Source: CAYONZ01 sp964405465
Lineage (GTDB): Bacteria; Bdellovibrionota; Bdellovibrionia; Bdellovibrionales; JAMPXM01
Direction of reading: 5' to 3'
DNA length: 12,760 bases
NCBI GenBank assembly: GCA_964405465.1
Contig: CAYONZ010000074.1
Span: forward strand, 1 to 12,760
In this document: positions 6,345 to 12,760 of the stretch, piece after piece
Position numbering within the stretch: position 1 is the stretch's first letter
Layout of the letters: every line of letters starts with the position of its first letter
Translations under genes and position numbers: made by a program
The notes under the pieces: model-generated
What the model was told of the DNA's origin: nothing
Databases searched by the model: none
The model's input: only the letters and a program-made list of their open reading frames with translations

Positions 6345-8102
6345 TTACGCGGCCAACGGAAGATCAATGTAGAATGTGGTGTGTTCGCTTTTTAAATCAA
6401 TCGACAATCGACCATGATGCGACTCAAGAATGGTTCGCGAGATACTCAACCCTAAACCAGTACCCTTACCTACTGGCTTTGTTGTGAAAAAAGGTTGAAA
6501 GAGTTTTACCCTAAGGGATTTGTCCAATCGTCCACTATCAGAAATCGTAATACGCACAAATTTTTGCAAACGGTCTTTCGCAGTAATTGAAGAAGCAAAT
6601 AGCCCCTGCTCCTTTGCTTCTTTGGCTTCGATCACTCGCGCATCGATACGAATCCACTTGTCGGGTTGGGTTTCAATGGCATCAAATGAATTATTCAAAA
6701 GATTCAAAATCACCTGGGATATTTGCACTGGCCGACATGAAACAGCAGCCAGGTTTTGCATTTCGCCCACCTCGATATTGACACTGTGATTATTAAACCT
6801 CTCTCGACATAGTGCTAATGAGTCCGCCAGTAAAAATCCCACCTGCACAGGTTCAAATGGATCCTGGCTTCCGTCACGAGAAAACGATTTCAGGCCACGG
6901 ACAATCACCGAAATGCGTTCAACAGTCTTCTGAATCTTCAGCAATTTATCTTGCATAAGTTTTTTGGGAATATTCTCTTCTTGCAAAAGATCTTGCATCT
7001 GCTCGGCCGTCATACTTAATATCGCAAGCGGATTATTGATTTCGTGAGCCACTCCTCCAGCCATTTCCCCAAGACTTGCCATTTTCGCAGATGATGCACT
7101 TGCAGCTCTTGCAATGTCCAGTGCTTTTCCAATGCGGCGAATTGTGAAGGCAGCAAAGAACATCAGAGACAAAAGTGAGATCCCGGAGCCTAATAAAACA
7201 ATCAACACGCGTTTACTGTCACGATGCAAATACCCCGTCTCAATTCGCGCAACCACTGTCCAGCCAAGACCTTGAACAACTTCACTTTCAAGCTCAAAAC
7301 TATCGTCACCCCAGGCTTGTTTTTCGATTTCATCGAACACTGAAAAGGGCTGACCTAAAAGGTCTGCTTCAGTGGCTTTGGGTCCTAACTTTTTAATCAT
7401 CAAAGCTTTCAACGGATGCGCCAACACATGACCTTCTTTGGAGAGAACATAGTACTTGAGCTCGCCGTCTGAATTTAGATTTTCAATTAATTGATCAAGC
7501 TGGGGAATAATCATATCCACGGTGAGCACGCCTTTGACTTGCTCTGTACGGTCAGAAAAATTTCGCACCAACGACACATACACAATTCCTGTGTCAAAGT
7601 AAGGCTCAAGAAAGGTCGGTATTGTCGTCGGCACCCCAGACAAATACCAATTTTGTTTAGGAAAATTGTACGCCTCGGTCTCCCACTCACGTGTTAGAAT
7701 CCACCCTTGTTTAACATCACGGTGCCAGTAGGGACCATAGAGACGTCTGGAGGGAACCAAGGTGTGCTCCTTAGACCAAACTCCAATTCCGTATACTGTT
7801 GTTTCGGGGCTAGCCCGCAATATTTTGGGCATAACACTTTCAATGTCGCCCACCGATTTGGTCTGCTCTAGGAGATGCGCCATACTTTGAATCGTCTCGG
7901 TCGCCAAGCTCGTATGCAGATTGAGACGTTCAACAATTGAATCCAGGCCCGCTCGCGCATCTAAGCGTGCGGCATGTTCACTTCGCTGCTTGATTTCTTT
8001 GTACATAAAGAAAACCAAAACTTCAGTGAGCAAAACAAAAATGAATATAAATAGATATATAGGTCGGTATGCAAAGATTGCCGACTGCTCCTTACGACTC
8101 AT
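6345..8102 (-). CDS. Cache-domain sensor histidine kinase
   Basis: A 585-aa membrane sensor kinase. TM1 is at about 14-34, a periplasmic Cache-type ligand-binding region at about 35-298 (YGIGVWS at 104-110, LYGPYW at 121-126, EPYFDTGIVYVSLV at 166-179, GVLTVDM at 191-197), and TM2 at about 299-321. The kinase core follows: H-box with phospho-acceptor H353 in GGVAHEINNPLAIL, N-box VILNLLNNSFDAI (464-476), F-box FQPFFTTK (535-542) and G2 box GKGTGLGLS (545-553). The G1 box is odd: DSGRLDKSL where DxGxG is expected, so the second glycine is missing. There is no HAMP domain. Its ATG overlaps the stop of the response regulator gene (ATGA), so the two are translationally coupled. The periplasmic Cache fold suggests sensing of a small molecule such as an amino or organic acid. 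Confidence 0.93.
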   Translation of the reverse strand: MSRKEQSAIFAYRPIYLFIFIFVLLTEVLVFFMYKEIKQRSEHAARLDARAGLDSIVERLNLHTSLATETIQSMAHLLEQTKSVGDIESVMPKILRASPETTVYGIGVWSKEHTLVPSRRLYGPYWHRDVKQGWILTREWETEAYNFPKQNWYLSGVPTTIPTFLEPYFDTGIVYVSLVRNFSDRTEQVKGVLTVDMIIPQLDQLIENLNSDGELKYYVLSKEGHVLAHPLKALMIKKLGPKATEADLLGQPFSVFDEIEKQAWGDDSFELESEVVQGLGWTVVARIETGYLHRDSKRVLIVLLGSGISLLSLMFFAAFTIRRIGKALDIARAASASSAKMASLGEMAGGVAHEINNPLAILSMTAEQMQDLLQEENIPKKLMQDKLLKIQKTVERISVIVRGLKSFSRDGSQDPFEPVQVGFLLADSLALCRERFNNHSVNIEVGEMQNLAAVSCRPVQISQVILNLLNNSFDAIETQPDKWIRIDARVIEAKEAKEQGLFASSITAKDRLQKFVRITISDSGRLDKSLRVKLFQPFFTTKPVGKGTGLGLSISRTILESHHGRLSIDLKSEHTTFYIDLPLAA

Positions 8103-8485
8103 CTTGAATCCGACTCAGGAGCGGCTTCGCCGACGATGGACTTAATGTAAGTCACTAGAGTCTTGCGATCAAAGGGCTTGCTAAAAACCTTGCAGATTCC
8201 CATAGCTAAAGCCTGTGTTTCGGTGACATCAGCGAAACCGGTGAGTAAGACAAATTTTAGTTTCGTCTTGAGACTCGAGGCTTTCTGATAAAGGTCGACG
8301 CCCGATCCCTTTGGCATTTTGTAATCACTCAAAATCAAATCAATCTCTTGAGAATTGAAAATCTCCAGGGCCTGAGGCACATCGCCGGCCAAAAACACCT
8401 TCAGTCCCTGTTTTTCAAACTCATACCCAAGCGCATCGCGGAGAAACTCTTCATCATCTACAATCAAGATATTTTTGCCTGCCAC
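8099..8485 (-). CDS. Single-domain response regulator (CheY-like receiver)
   Basis: A 128-aa receiver with no output domain. Key residues are present: acidic pair D10-D11 in LIVDDEE, phospho-acceptor D54 in LILSDYKMP, switch T82 in LLTGF and K103 in VFSKPF. The start is a GTG at 8485, supported by AAAGGG 7 bases upstream. It is the first gene of a regulator-kinase(-acyltransferase) operon and overlaps the kinase gene by four bases. Without a DNA-binding or enzymatic output it must act through protein contacts, either as a stand-alone effector or as an intermediate passing phosphate to a histidine phosphotransfer protein. The divergent H-box protein at 8660 is an obvious candidate partner. Confidence 0.94.
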   Translation of the reverse strand: MAGKNILIVDDEEFLRDALGYEFEKQGLKVFLAGDVPQALEIFNSQEIDLILSDYKMPKGSGVDLYQKASSLKTKLKFVLLTGFADVTETQALAMGICKVFSKPFDRKTLVTYIKSIVGEAAPESDSR

Positions 8486-8522
8486 GAGTCGACCCTTTGT
8501 TCAATCCTACTACCCACCTTGT

Positions 8523-8539
8523 CGGCTCTAATCGAGCCG
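8523..8539. other. Perfect 6-bp hairpin in the leader of the response regulator operon
   Basis: CGGCTC (8523-8528), loop TAATC, GAGCCG (8534-8539). It lies 38 bases upstream of the GTG and downstream of the promoter candidate, so it should form in the minus-strand mRNA leader. It lacks a U-tract, so it is not a simple terminator. A competing short pairing of GAGC with the GCTC just beyond it is possible. Role unknown: operator, mRNA stability element or chance. Confidence 0.35.
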
Positions 8540-8610
8540 GCGGCAAGCTCTTAACAAAGATATGTCCAAATCTTGACCGGCACAGTGATCTGGGAACTTT
8601 AGTCGTCTCA

Positions 8611-8639
8611 AATTTATTCCGAAATCAATATGTGGTCAA
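8611..8639 (-). promoter_or_regulatory. Sigma-70-like promoter candidate for the regulator-kinase operon
   Basis: On the minus strand, TTGACC (8639-8634, five of six matches to the -35 consensus), a 17-base spacer and TAAATT (8616-8611, four of six matches to the -10). A start near 8604 would give a leader of about 120 bases that contains the hairpin at 8523-8539. The -35 box lies only about 20 bases from the start codon of the divergent H-box gene, so the two promoters probably overlap. Confidence 0.45.
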
Positions 8640-8659
8640 AAAATGAGCGAGGAAAAATC

Positions 8660-8950
8660 ATGAAGTCTCAATCTAAGACATCCACAAAGGCAGAGGTACA
8701 AACGAGTCCGACACCGAGCCCTGAACGCGAGTTTCTTCATGACATCTCCACACCACTGTCTGCAGCTCTGCTCACCAGTGGCCTTCTACAAGAAGCATTA
8801 CTCGAGAAAAAGGAAACCGACGTAAAAATACTAAAAATGGCCCAGAATCTGGTGCGATCTTTAGACAAACTCAATGAGCTTGTTCTTAGCAAGCGGGAAG
8901 AACTCATCAACAAAGAGTTGGGCCCCGACGAAGATCGAGAATCAGCCTAG
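8660..8950 (+). CDS. Stand-alone H-box (DHp-like) protein, putative histidine phosphotransferase
   Basis: A 96-aa protein. After a Ser/Thr/Pro-rich N-terminal tail (1-21) it carries EFLHDISTPLSAALL (24-38), which closely resembles the histidine-kinase H-box, with H27 in the phospho-acceptor place followed by D28 and P32. The rest, to about residue 80, is a helix-turn-helix hairpin of the size of a DHp domain. No N, G1, F or G2 box follows, so there is no ATPase domain. The ATG at 8660 is chosen over one at 8630 because GAGG (8649-8652) sits 7 bases upstream. It is transcribed divergently from the receiver and kinase genes. By analogy with Spo0B- or ChpT-like dimeric phosphotransferases it may receive phosphate from the receiver, or act as a decoy. 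That role is inference. The stop lies four bases before the scaffold gap. Confidence 0.75.
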   Translation: MKSQSKTSTKAEVQTSPTPSPEREFLHDISTPLSAALLTSGLLQEALLEKKETDVKILKMAQNLVRSLDKLNELVLSKREELINKELGPDEDRESA

Positions 8951-8954
8951 GGTG

Positions 8955-9054
8955 NNNNNNNNNNNNNNNNNNNNNNNNNNNNNNNNNNNNNNNNNNNNNN
9001 NNNNNNNNNNNNNNNNNNNNNNNNNNNNNNNNNNNNNNNNNNNNNNNNNNNNNN
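8955..9054. other. Scaffold gap, exactly 100 N
   Basis: A run of exactly 100 N is the usual placeholder for an assembly gap of unknown length. The C-terminus of the TlpA-like gene lies in it. Anything else between the H-box gene and the thioredoxin gene is also hidden, and the linkage of the two sides depends on scaffolding. Confidence 0.97.
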
Positions 9055-9587
9055 GCCTCGACCTTAAATTGCTCGGCGATTTTTTTTGAAAAATCAACGT
9101 AGGTCGGAAATTCAAAGGCGTTTTTTTTCCAAAACTCTTGAGCCGCCGTTTTTGCCTCGGGCTCATCGTCTTCGTTAATCGGAATGATCACCAACCCTTT
9201 GTCTTTTAGACGACTGTAAAGAGCAGCGATCGTCGGCATCTCCACCAGGCACGGTGTGCACCAACTGGCCCAAAAGGATAAGATCACGACCTTGCCGCGA
9301 AAGTCTGAAATCTTATGGGTCTTACCAGAAAGATCCTTGATGTCGAAATCTTGGACAAGTGCACGCTTTGCTAACTCTTCTTTGTCGATTTCAACTAGGC
9401 CAGCCCGTTCTGCCTCTTCACTTTGATGCCAACTCGTTCTAAAATAACCTAAAGTGGCCAGTCCCACGAGTATGAAGACCAACCCCAGCTTCGCGATCAA
9501 TGGTAAGCGAAACTTTGAATCGGAGGATCCAGATGTTGCTTTACCGGTTATTTCATCGCTCGAATTTTGATCCGAATTATTTTCCAT
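9055..9587 (-). CDS. TlpA/ResA-like membrane-anchored thioredoxin, C-terminus lost in gap
   Basis: 177 residues are visible. A polar Asn/Ser-rich N-terminus precedes one membrane helix (about 31-49, LIAKLGLVFILVGLATLGYF). A periplasmic thioredoxin fold follows: DFDIKDLSGKTHKISDFRGK, then SFWASWCTPCLVEMP with redox C110 and C113, then a helix, VIIPINEDD, and FEFPTYVD leading to the missing cis-Pro region. TlpA/ResA family proteins reduce periplasmic disulfides, for instance in cytochrome c maturation. The ATG at 9587 is preferred over one at 9614: AAAGGA lies 10 bases upstream of it, and a -10-like TAAAAT at 9623-9618 would place the transcription start at or past the 9614 codon. Any reading frame continued through the gap is an artefact of the N run. 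Confidence 0.88.
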
Positions 9588-9617
9588 TTTATTTTGATCC
9601 TTTGCAAAAACCATCGC

Positions 9618-9623
9618 ATTTTA
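9618..9623 (-). promoter_or_regulatory. -10 candidate for the TlpA-like gene
   Basis: TAAAAT on the minus strand matches five of six -10 positions. The -35 17 bases upstream is poor (CTGATT). The predicted start near 9611 gives a leader of about 24 bases to the ATG at 9587 and excludes the upstream in-frame ATG at 9614. Confidence 0.35.
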
Positions 9624-9664
9624 TCAGAACAACAACCCTGAATCAGGCACCCACAAAAAAACGT

Positions 9665-9871
9665 ATGCACCTCTCACCTAACATTCGCCATAAAAAACAA
9701 AATGGTCAAATCGTGATTGAATACATTTTACTTTTGGTATTGGGAGTTTCGCTAGCCATGCTCATTGTCACTGCAATGGTTGGCAGGTCAAGTAACCCAG
9801 GATTTGTCATTACGGCCTGGAATCAAGTCCTAAAACAGATCGGGGCAGACTTACCAGATGCCCCCCAATAA
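9665..9871 (+). CDS. Small Flp/TadE-type (type IVb) prepilin-like protein
   Basis: A 68-aa protein. A short basic leader (MHLSPNIRHKKQNG) ends at G14, followed by QIVIEY and then a hydrophobic helix, ILLLVLGVSLAMLIVTAMV. Cleavage after G14 would give a mature protein with Glu at +5 and Tyr at +6, the Glu-Tyr signature of Flp-type class IVb pilins and TadE-like pseudopilins processed by a TadV/PilD-type prepilin peptidase. The short C-terminal part (SSNPGFVITAWNQVLKQIG) is also Flp-like in size. The ATG at 9665 is the first reasonable start; no Shine-Dalgarno sequence is visible, so the start is uncertain. It is divergent from the TlpA-like gene and convergent with the 9938-10426 gene. No tad/cpa assembly genes are in the window. 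Confidence 0.72.
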   Translation: MHLSPNIRHKKQNGQIVIEYILLLVLGVSLAMLIVTAMVGRSSNPGFVITAWNQVLKQIGADLPDAPQ

Positions 9872-9937
9872 TTAAAACCACGTAAAGAGAATGCGCCCTC
9901 AGAGGCCACAAATCTAAAATCTCTCAGTAATCGTTTC

Positions 9938-10426
9938 TTAAAGGTCTGCCAAAATCGGAGCGGCTAAATTCACCGTAAGATCAGGAGATTCAACATCAAG
10001 CGAGCGTTCCGACTTGGAGTTTAAACTCTCAGCAAGAATATTCTCGCCGATCTTTTCAATCTGGTCATAAAGGTGAGCGTGATCTTCATCCGTTAGCACT
10101 GGCCCTCTCACACCCAAAACAAAATCAGCACCCATTCGGTCAGCACACACCAAAGGCACTGGAGCCGCAGCCGAATTAAATGACAATTCAAAAGTTTCTT
10201 CGGTCGGATATATCATTACAAATAGATTTTGTTTGCGTTCTTTGAGCACGTCTCTGGTGCTATCGCGACGATCATTGAATCGGTTTTGTAAGTCAAAGTA
10301 GACCTTGAGGGCCAATGCCTCTTGGTGTTGGGCAAAATAGATTCGAATAGGACCATCAAAAATGGCCGCATTGAAAGCTGGCGAAAAAAACTTTGACTGC
10401 GTAACAAATGCCACCGATTCATTCAT
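9938..10426 (-). CDS. Unrecognised 162-aa cytoplasmic protein with strong RBS
   Basis: I do not recognise a family. The protein is acidic, with no signal peptide or membrane helix. Short recognisable stretches include GPIRIYFAQHQEALALKVYF (25-44), KQNLFVMIYPTEETFEL (65-81) and FVLGVRGPVLTDEDHAHLYD (about 102-121), an alternating strand/helix pattern suggestive of a small alpha/beta domain. The ATG at 10426 is very well supported: AAGGAGGGG precedes it with about 8 bases spacing, the strongest ribosome binding site in the window, so high expression is likely. About 170 bases upstream, back to the hutI stop codon, are non-coding and should hold its own promoter; I could not identify one with confidence. 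Confidence 0.75.
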   Translation of the reverse strand: MNESVAFVTQSKFFSPAFNAAIFDGPIRIYFAQHQEALALKVYFDLQNRFNDRRDSTRDVLKERKQNLFVMIYPTEETFELSFNSAAAPVPLVCADRMGADFVLGVRGPVLTDEDHAHLYDQIEKIGENILAESLNSKSERSLDVESPDLTVNLAAPILADL

Positions 10427-10596
10427 ACAATTCCCCTCCTTGAGTTATGAGAACTCCGACTGGCATCACATTTCACTCTTCATATCTGTCCGAGCAATTG
10501 TTAGCCAGCCCACCCGTTCTCAATCCATCGAAAACAAGTTTGTACGAGTTCACATGTTCAGCCTATTCAAGCTTAGTTAGGAAATGCAAATCATTT

Positions 10597-11844
10597 TTAA
10601 GAAACTGTAAGAATATTTTTACGCTCACCCTCGACCCATGTTTCAACAACAGGAGACTGCCCAGCTTGATAAAACAAATCATGAGCCTCATCTTCAACCA
10701 CAATAAAATCTGCTTTTTTCCCTGGAGAAAGACTTCCACAAAGAGTTTCCAGACCCAATGCATAGGCAGCACCGAGGGTGTAGGCACAGAGCACTTCTGC
10801 CCATGACATCTTCATCTCGAGCCGAGCCAGGAGCCCAACCAAAGAGATATCTTGTGTAGGGCTGGAGCCAGGATTGAAATCTGAAGCCAACGCCACTCGA
10901 GCTCCCTGATCAATCAAGGCACGAGCTTGCGGATAAACAGATTTCATATACAAATCTGCCGCAGGCAAAAGTCCACAGGTCACGTTTGAATTTGCTAATT
11001 GCTTAACTTGTGTCTGAGAAATTTGCAGGAGATGATCCGCAGATCTTGCTCCCAACTCAATCGCCAGCTCGGCACCGCCAGAAAGACTCAATTGATCGGC
11101 ATGAACCACGACATCAAATCCGATTTTTTGTGCGGCCTGCAAATACGGTTTCGCGATCTGTGAATTGAAATAGCCATTCTCGACAAAGATGTCCACGCGC
11201 GACGCTAATTTTTTTTGCTCTATCCTCGGAAGGACAGCTTGTACCATCCATTGTAGGTACTCTTCCGCAGTTTGATGTTCTGGTGCTATGGCATGAGCAC
11301 CCAAAAAAGTGCTGACTATTTTGGGCCCTTGTAGTGACCGAGCGACTTCCAGCATTTTCACTTCGTCATCGAGATTAAGCGCATAACCTGATTTAACCTC
11401 AAGCGTGGTCACTCCCTGTGATAAAAACCTTTGCGCTCTCCTTTGCGACAAGGTCTGCAATTCAGCGTATGAAGCCTTTCTTGTCGCTTGAACTGTCGAA
11501 AGAATACCTCCACCCAATCGAGCAATTTCTTGGTAGCTCTCTCCCTGCAGACGACGTTCAAACTCATCGGAACGCGATCCCGCAAAAACGGTGTGAGTGT
11601 GCGACTCAATCAAACCAGGCAAAACAACACGATTATGGCAGTCGATCTCTTCAAATGGTTGGCTTGCTATTTTTAAAACTTCAGCTTCAGCCCCGATCGC
11701 CCGAATCACTCCACCCTCTACATACATCGCCGCTTGCTTGATCATCGAGAGATCATTCTTCGTCATATGCCTTGCTGCTTTTTTTTCAGCTGCCGCCAAG
11801 GTGTAAACAAATCTTATGTTTCGGAACATTTTGTTTATTGCCAT
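10597..11844 (-). CDS. hutI: Imidazolonepropionase
   Basis: A complete 415-aa amidohydrolase that hydrolyses 4-imidazolone-5-propanoate to N-formimino-L-glutamate, the third step of histidine degradation, in the cytoplasm. Family motifs are present: metal ligands H82 and H84 in PGLIESHTHTVFAG, substrate-loop LEVKSGYALN (148-157), FLGAHA (180-185, H184), metal ligand H248 in VVVHADQLS, SADHL (268-272), and the catalytic/metal aspartate D322 in ASDFNPGSSPT. The length matches the family (about 400-420). The ATG at 11844 has GGGGAG 10 bases upstream. No hutH, hutU, hutG or hutC lies nearby, so it is detached from the rest of the pathway here. It diverges from the RimB-like gene. Confidence 0.96.
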   Translation of the reverse strand: MAINKMFRNIRFVYTLAAAEKKAARHMTKNDLSMIKQAAMYVEGGVIRAIGAEAEVLKIASQPFEEIDCHNRVVLPGLIESHTHTVFAGSRSDEFERRLQGESYQEIARLGGGILSTVQATRKASYAELQTLSQRRAQRFLSQGVTTLEVKSGYALNLDDEVKMLEVARSLQGPKIVSTFLGAHAIAPEHQTAEEYLQWMVQAVLPRIEQKKLASRVDIFVENGYFNSQIAKPYLQAAQKIGFDVVVHADQLSLSGGAELAIELGARSADHLLQISQTQVKQLANSNVTCGLLPAADLYMKSVYPQARALIDQGARVALASDFNPGSSPTQDISLVGLLARLEMKMSWAEVLCAYTLGAAYALGLETLCGSLSPGKKADFIVVEDEAHDLFYQAGQSPVVETWVEGERKNILTVS

Positions 11845-11946
11845 TGCTTATGATCTCCCCTATCCGAAGTGTTTCACAACGCCTGAGGTCTGGTCTAGCT
11901 GAACTTGACTCTCGCCAGGACAAATCTCGCCCGAAAAGTAGCCACG

Positions 11947-12435
11947 ATGTCGCATCATGAACACAAACAAAAAATCGGATGGAAAGAGTGGGTTGCATTG
12001 CCTGAGCTCGGACTTCCGCACATCAAAGCCAAAGTGGACACTGGTGCTAAAACCTCGGCGCTACACGCCTATAACCTCACCACTTTTGAGCGAAAAAATG
12101 CCACTTGGATTCGCTTCTGGATTCACCCGCTCCCCAAACGTGAAGACATCTCGGTCATGTGCGAAGCTCCAGCCCTAGAGCAACGTGTTGTCAGCGATAG
12201 TGGTGGTCACAAAGAGCGACGCTGGGTTATTGCCACGATGATCACGATCGGTGACACAGAACACAGGATCGAGATCACTCTCACCAATCGCCGCGAAATG
12301 AAATTTCGCATGCTACTTGGCCGCGCAGTTTTATCTGGATTTTTGATTGATACAAATAAATCTTATTTACTTGGACGACCCAAAGCACCCAGAAGAGCCT
12401 ACACTAGAAAAGCCGACAAAGGAAAACTCAAATGA
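11947..12435 (+). CDS. RimB-like retropepsin-fold protease (Zn_protease / RloA family)
   Basis: A 162-aa single-domain protease of the family formerly called ATP-dependent zinc protease, now regarded as retropepsin-like. The active-site motif is AKVDTGAKTSALHA with the aspartate at D31. The retropepsin pattern continues with VSDSGGHKERRWVI and RMLLGRAVLSGFLID, the hydrophobic-Gly-Arg motif. In Pseudomonas, RimB is described as acting with RimK to adjust the poly-glutamate tail of ribosomal protein S6. The ATG at 11947 is preferred over a TTG at 11905, though neither has a strong ribosome binding site. It overlaps the rimK start by four bases (ATGA), giving translational coupling. The C-terminus is basic (RRAYTRKADKGKLK), suiting a ribosome-associated role. 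Confidence 0.9.
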   Translation: MSHHEHKQKIGWKEWVALPELGLPHIKAKVDTGAKTSALHAYNLTTFERKNATWIRFWIHPLPKREDISVMCEAPALEQRVVSDSGGHKERRWVIATMITIGDTEHRIEITLTNRREMKFRMLLGRAVLSGFLIDTNKSYLLGRPKAPRRAYTRKADKGKLK

Positions 12436-12760
12436 AAATCGGAATTCTCTCGCGCAACCGAAATCTCTATTCAACAAAACGTCTTGTTGAAGCGGCCGAA
12501 AAACGTGGGCACATTGTGCGAGTGATTGATCCACTTCGCTGTTACATGAACATTATGTCGACTAGTCCTTCGATACACTATCGCGGCGAAGACCTTCAAG
12601 GATTTGATGCCATCGTCCCGCGCATCGGAGCCTCCATCACTTTTTATGGAACAGCAGTCGTTCGGCAATTTGAAATGATGAATGTTTTTAGCCTCAACTC
12701 CTCTGATGCCATCAGCCGTTCACGAGACAAATTACGTTGTTTGCAACTTCTATCAAAAAC
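12432..12760 (+). CDS. rimK: Ribosomal protein S6 glutamyl ligase RimK, N-terminal part
   Basis: 109 codons are visible before the window edge. The segment matches the N-terminal preATP-grasp domain of RimK very closely: MKIGILSRNRNLYSTKRLVE, DPLRCYMNI, SIHYRGEDLQGFDAIVPRIG, ITFYGTAVVRQFEM and SRSRDKLRCLQLL. RimK is an ATP-grasp enzyme that adds glutamates to the C-terminus of ribosomal protein S6; the catalytic grasp domain is beyond the edge (E. coli RimK is 300 aa). AAGGA lies 8 bases upstream of the ATG, and the start overlaps the stop of the RimB-like gene. Confidence 0.95.
   Translation, partial: MKIGILSRNRNLYSTKRLVEAAEKRGHIVRVIDPLRCYMNIMSTSPSIHYRGEDLQGFDAIVPRIGASITFYGTAVVRQFEMMNVFSLNSSDAISRSRDKLRCLQLLSK

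Noticed and set aside
8573..8603. TTGACC ... TTTAGT as the promoter of the H-box gene
   Set aside because: The spacer is 19 bases and the -10 matches only four of six positions; too weak to list as a feature.
8630..8659. ATG at 8630 as start of the H-box gene
   Set aside because: No Shine-Dalgarno sequence; the ATG at 8660 has GAGG at 7 bases, and 8634-8639 is a likely -35 box of the opposite operon.
8907..9614. A continuous 235-aa reading frame through the N run ending within the H-box gene
   Set aside because: The frame is kept open only by the 100 N; the residues beyond the gap are antisense of the H-box gene and not thioredoxin-like.
10546..10560. GTTCACATGTTC as a LexA-type operator
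   Set aside because: The two GTTC units are direct, not inverted, so the GAAC-N4-GTTC symmetry is absent.
11905..11946. TTG at 11905 as start of the RimB-like gene, or its TTGACT as a -35 box
   Set aside because: No ribosome binding site for the TTG, and no -10 box at a normal distance from TTGACT.

Overview
The window reads as chromosomal DNA of a free-living Gram-negative bacterium of moderate GC content, from a draft or metagenome assembly (one run of exactly 100 N). Gene content (an L,D-transpeptidase, a TlpA-type thioredoxin, a Flp-type pilin-like peptide, a RimB-RimK pair, a Rep helicase paired with a small zinc protein, and several proteins I cannot place) would suit a deltaproteobacterial or Bdellovibrio-like organism. 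That placement is inference from gene types only; no rRNA or marker gene confirms it. I see no tRNA, rRNA, CRISPR array, transposase or phage gene.

Layout. Positions 1-2404 (minus) hold a Rep helicase followed by a cysteine-rich zinc protein that runs off the left edge. Positions 2405-2724 are non-coding and include a possible decayed reading frame. An exported L,D-transpeptidase (2725-3498, plus) faces a zinc-ribbon/beta-barrel protein (3627-4046, minus), with a symmetrical bidirectional terminator between them. An unrecognised 167-aa protein (4145-4648, minus) and an unrecognised 300-aa protein (4725-5627, plus) diverge from a short intergenic region that carries nested inverted repeats.

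Positions 5644-8485 (minus) hold a probable operon: a single-domain response regulator, a Cache-sensor histidine kinase translationally coupled to it, and a membrane-anchored hexapeptide acyltransferase. Divergent from it is a 96-aa protein consisting of little more than a histidine-kinase-type H-box four-helix segment with no ATPase domain (8660-8950). Together these look like one signalling module and are the most interesting part of the window. A scaffold gap (8955-9054) then cuts off the C-terminus of a TlpA-like thioredoxin (minus). This is followed by a Flp-type pilin-like peptide (plus), an unrecognised 162-aa protein with a very strong ribosome binding site (minus), and a lone imidazolonepropionase, hutI (minus). 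The right edge has a RimB-type retropepsin-like protease overlapping the start of rimK (plus).

Working together. The helicase and zinc protein are probably co-transcribed. The regulator, kinase and H-box protein are probably one phosphorelay. The RimB/RimK pair should edit and restore glutamate tails on ribosomal protein S6. Several minus-strand genes have a -10-like hexamer almost touching the start codon and no well-spaced Shine-Dalgarno sequence, suggesting leaderless or near-leaderless transcripts.
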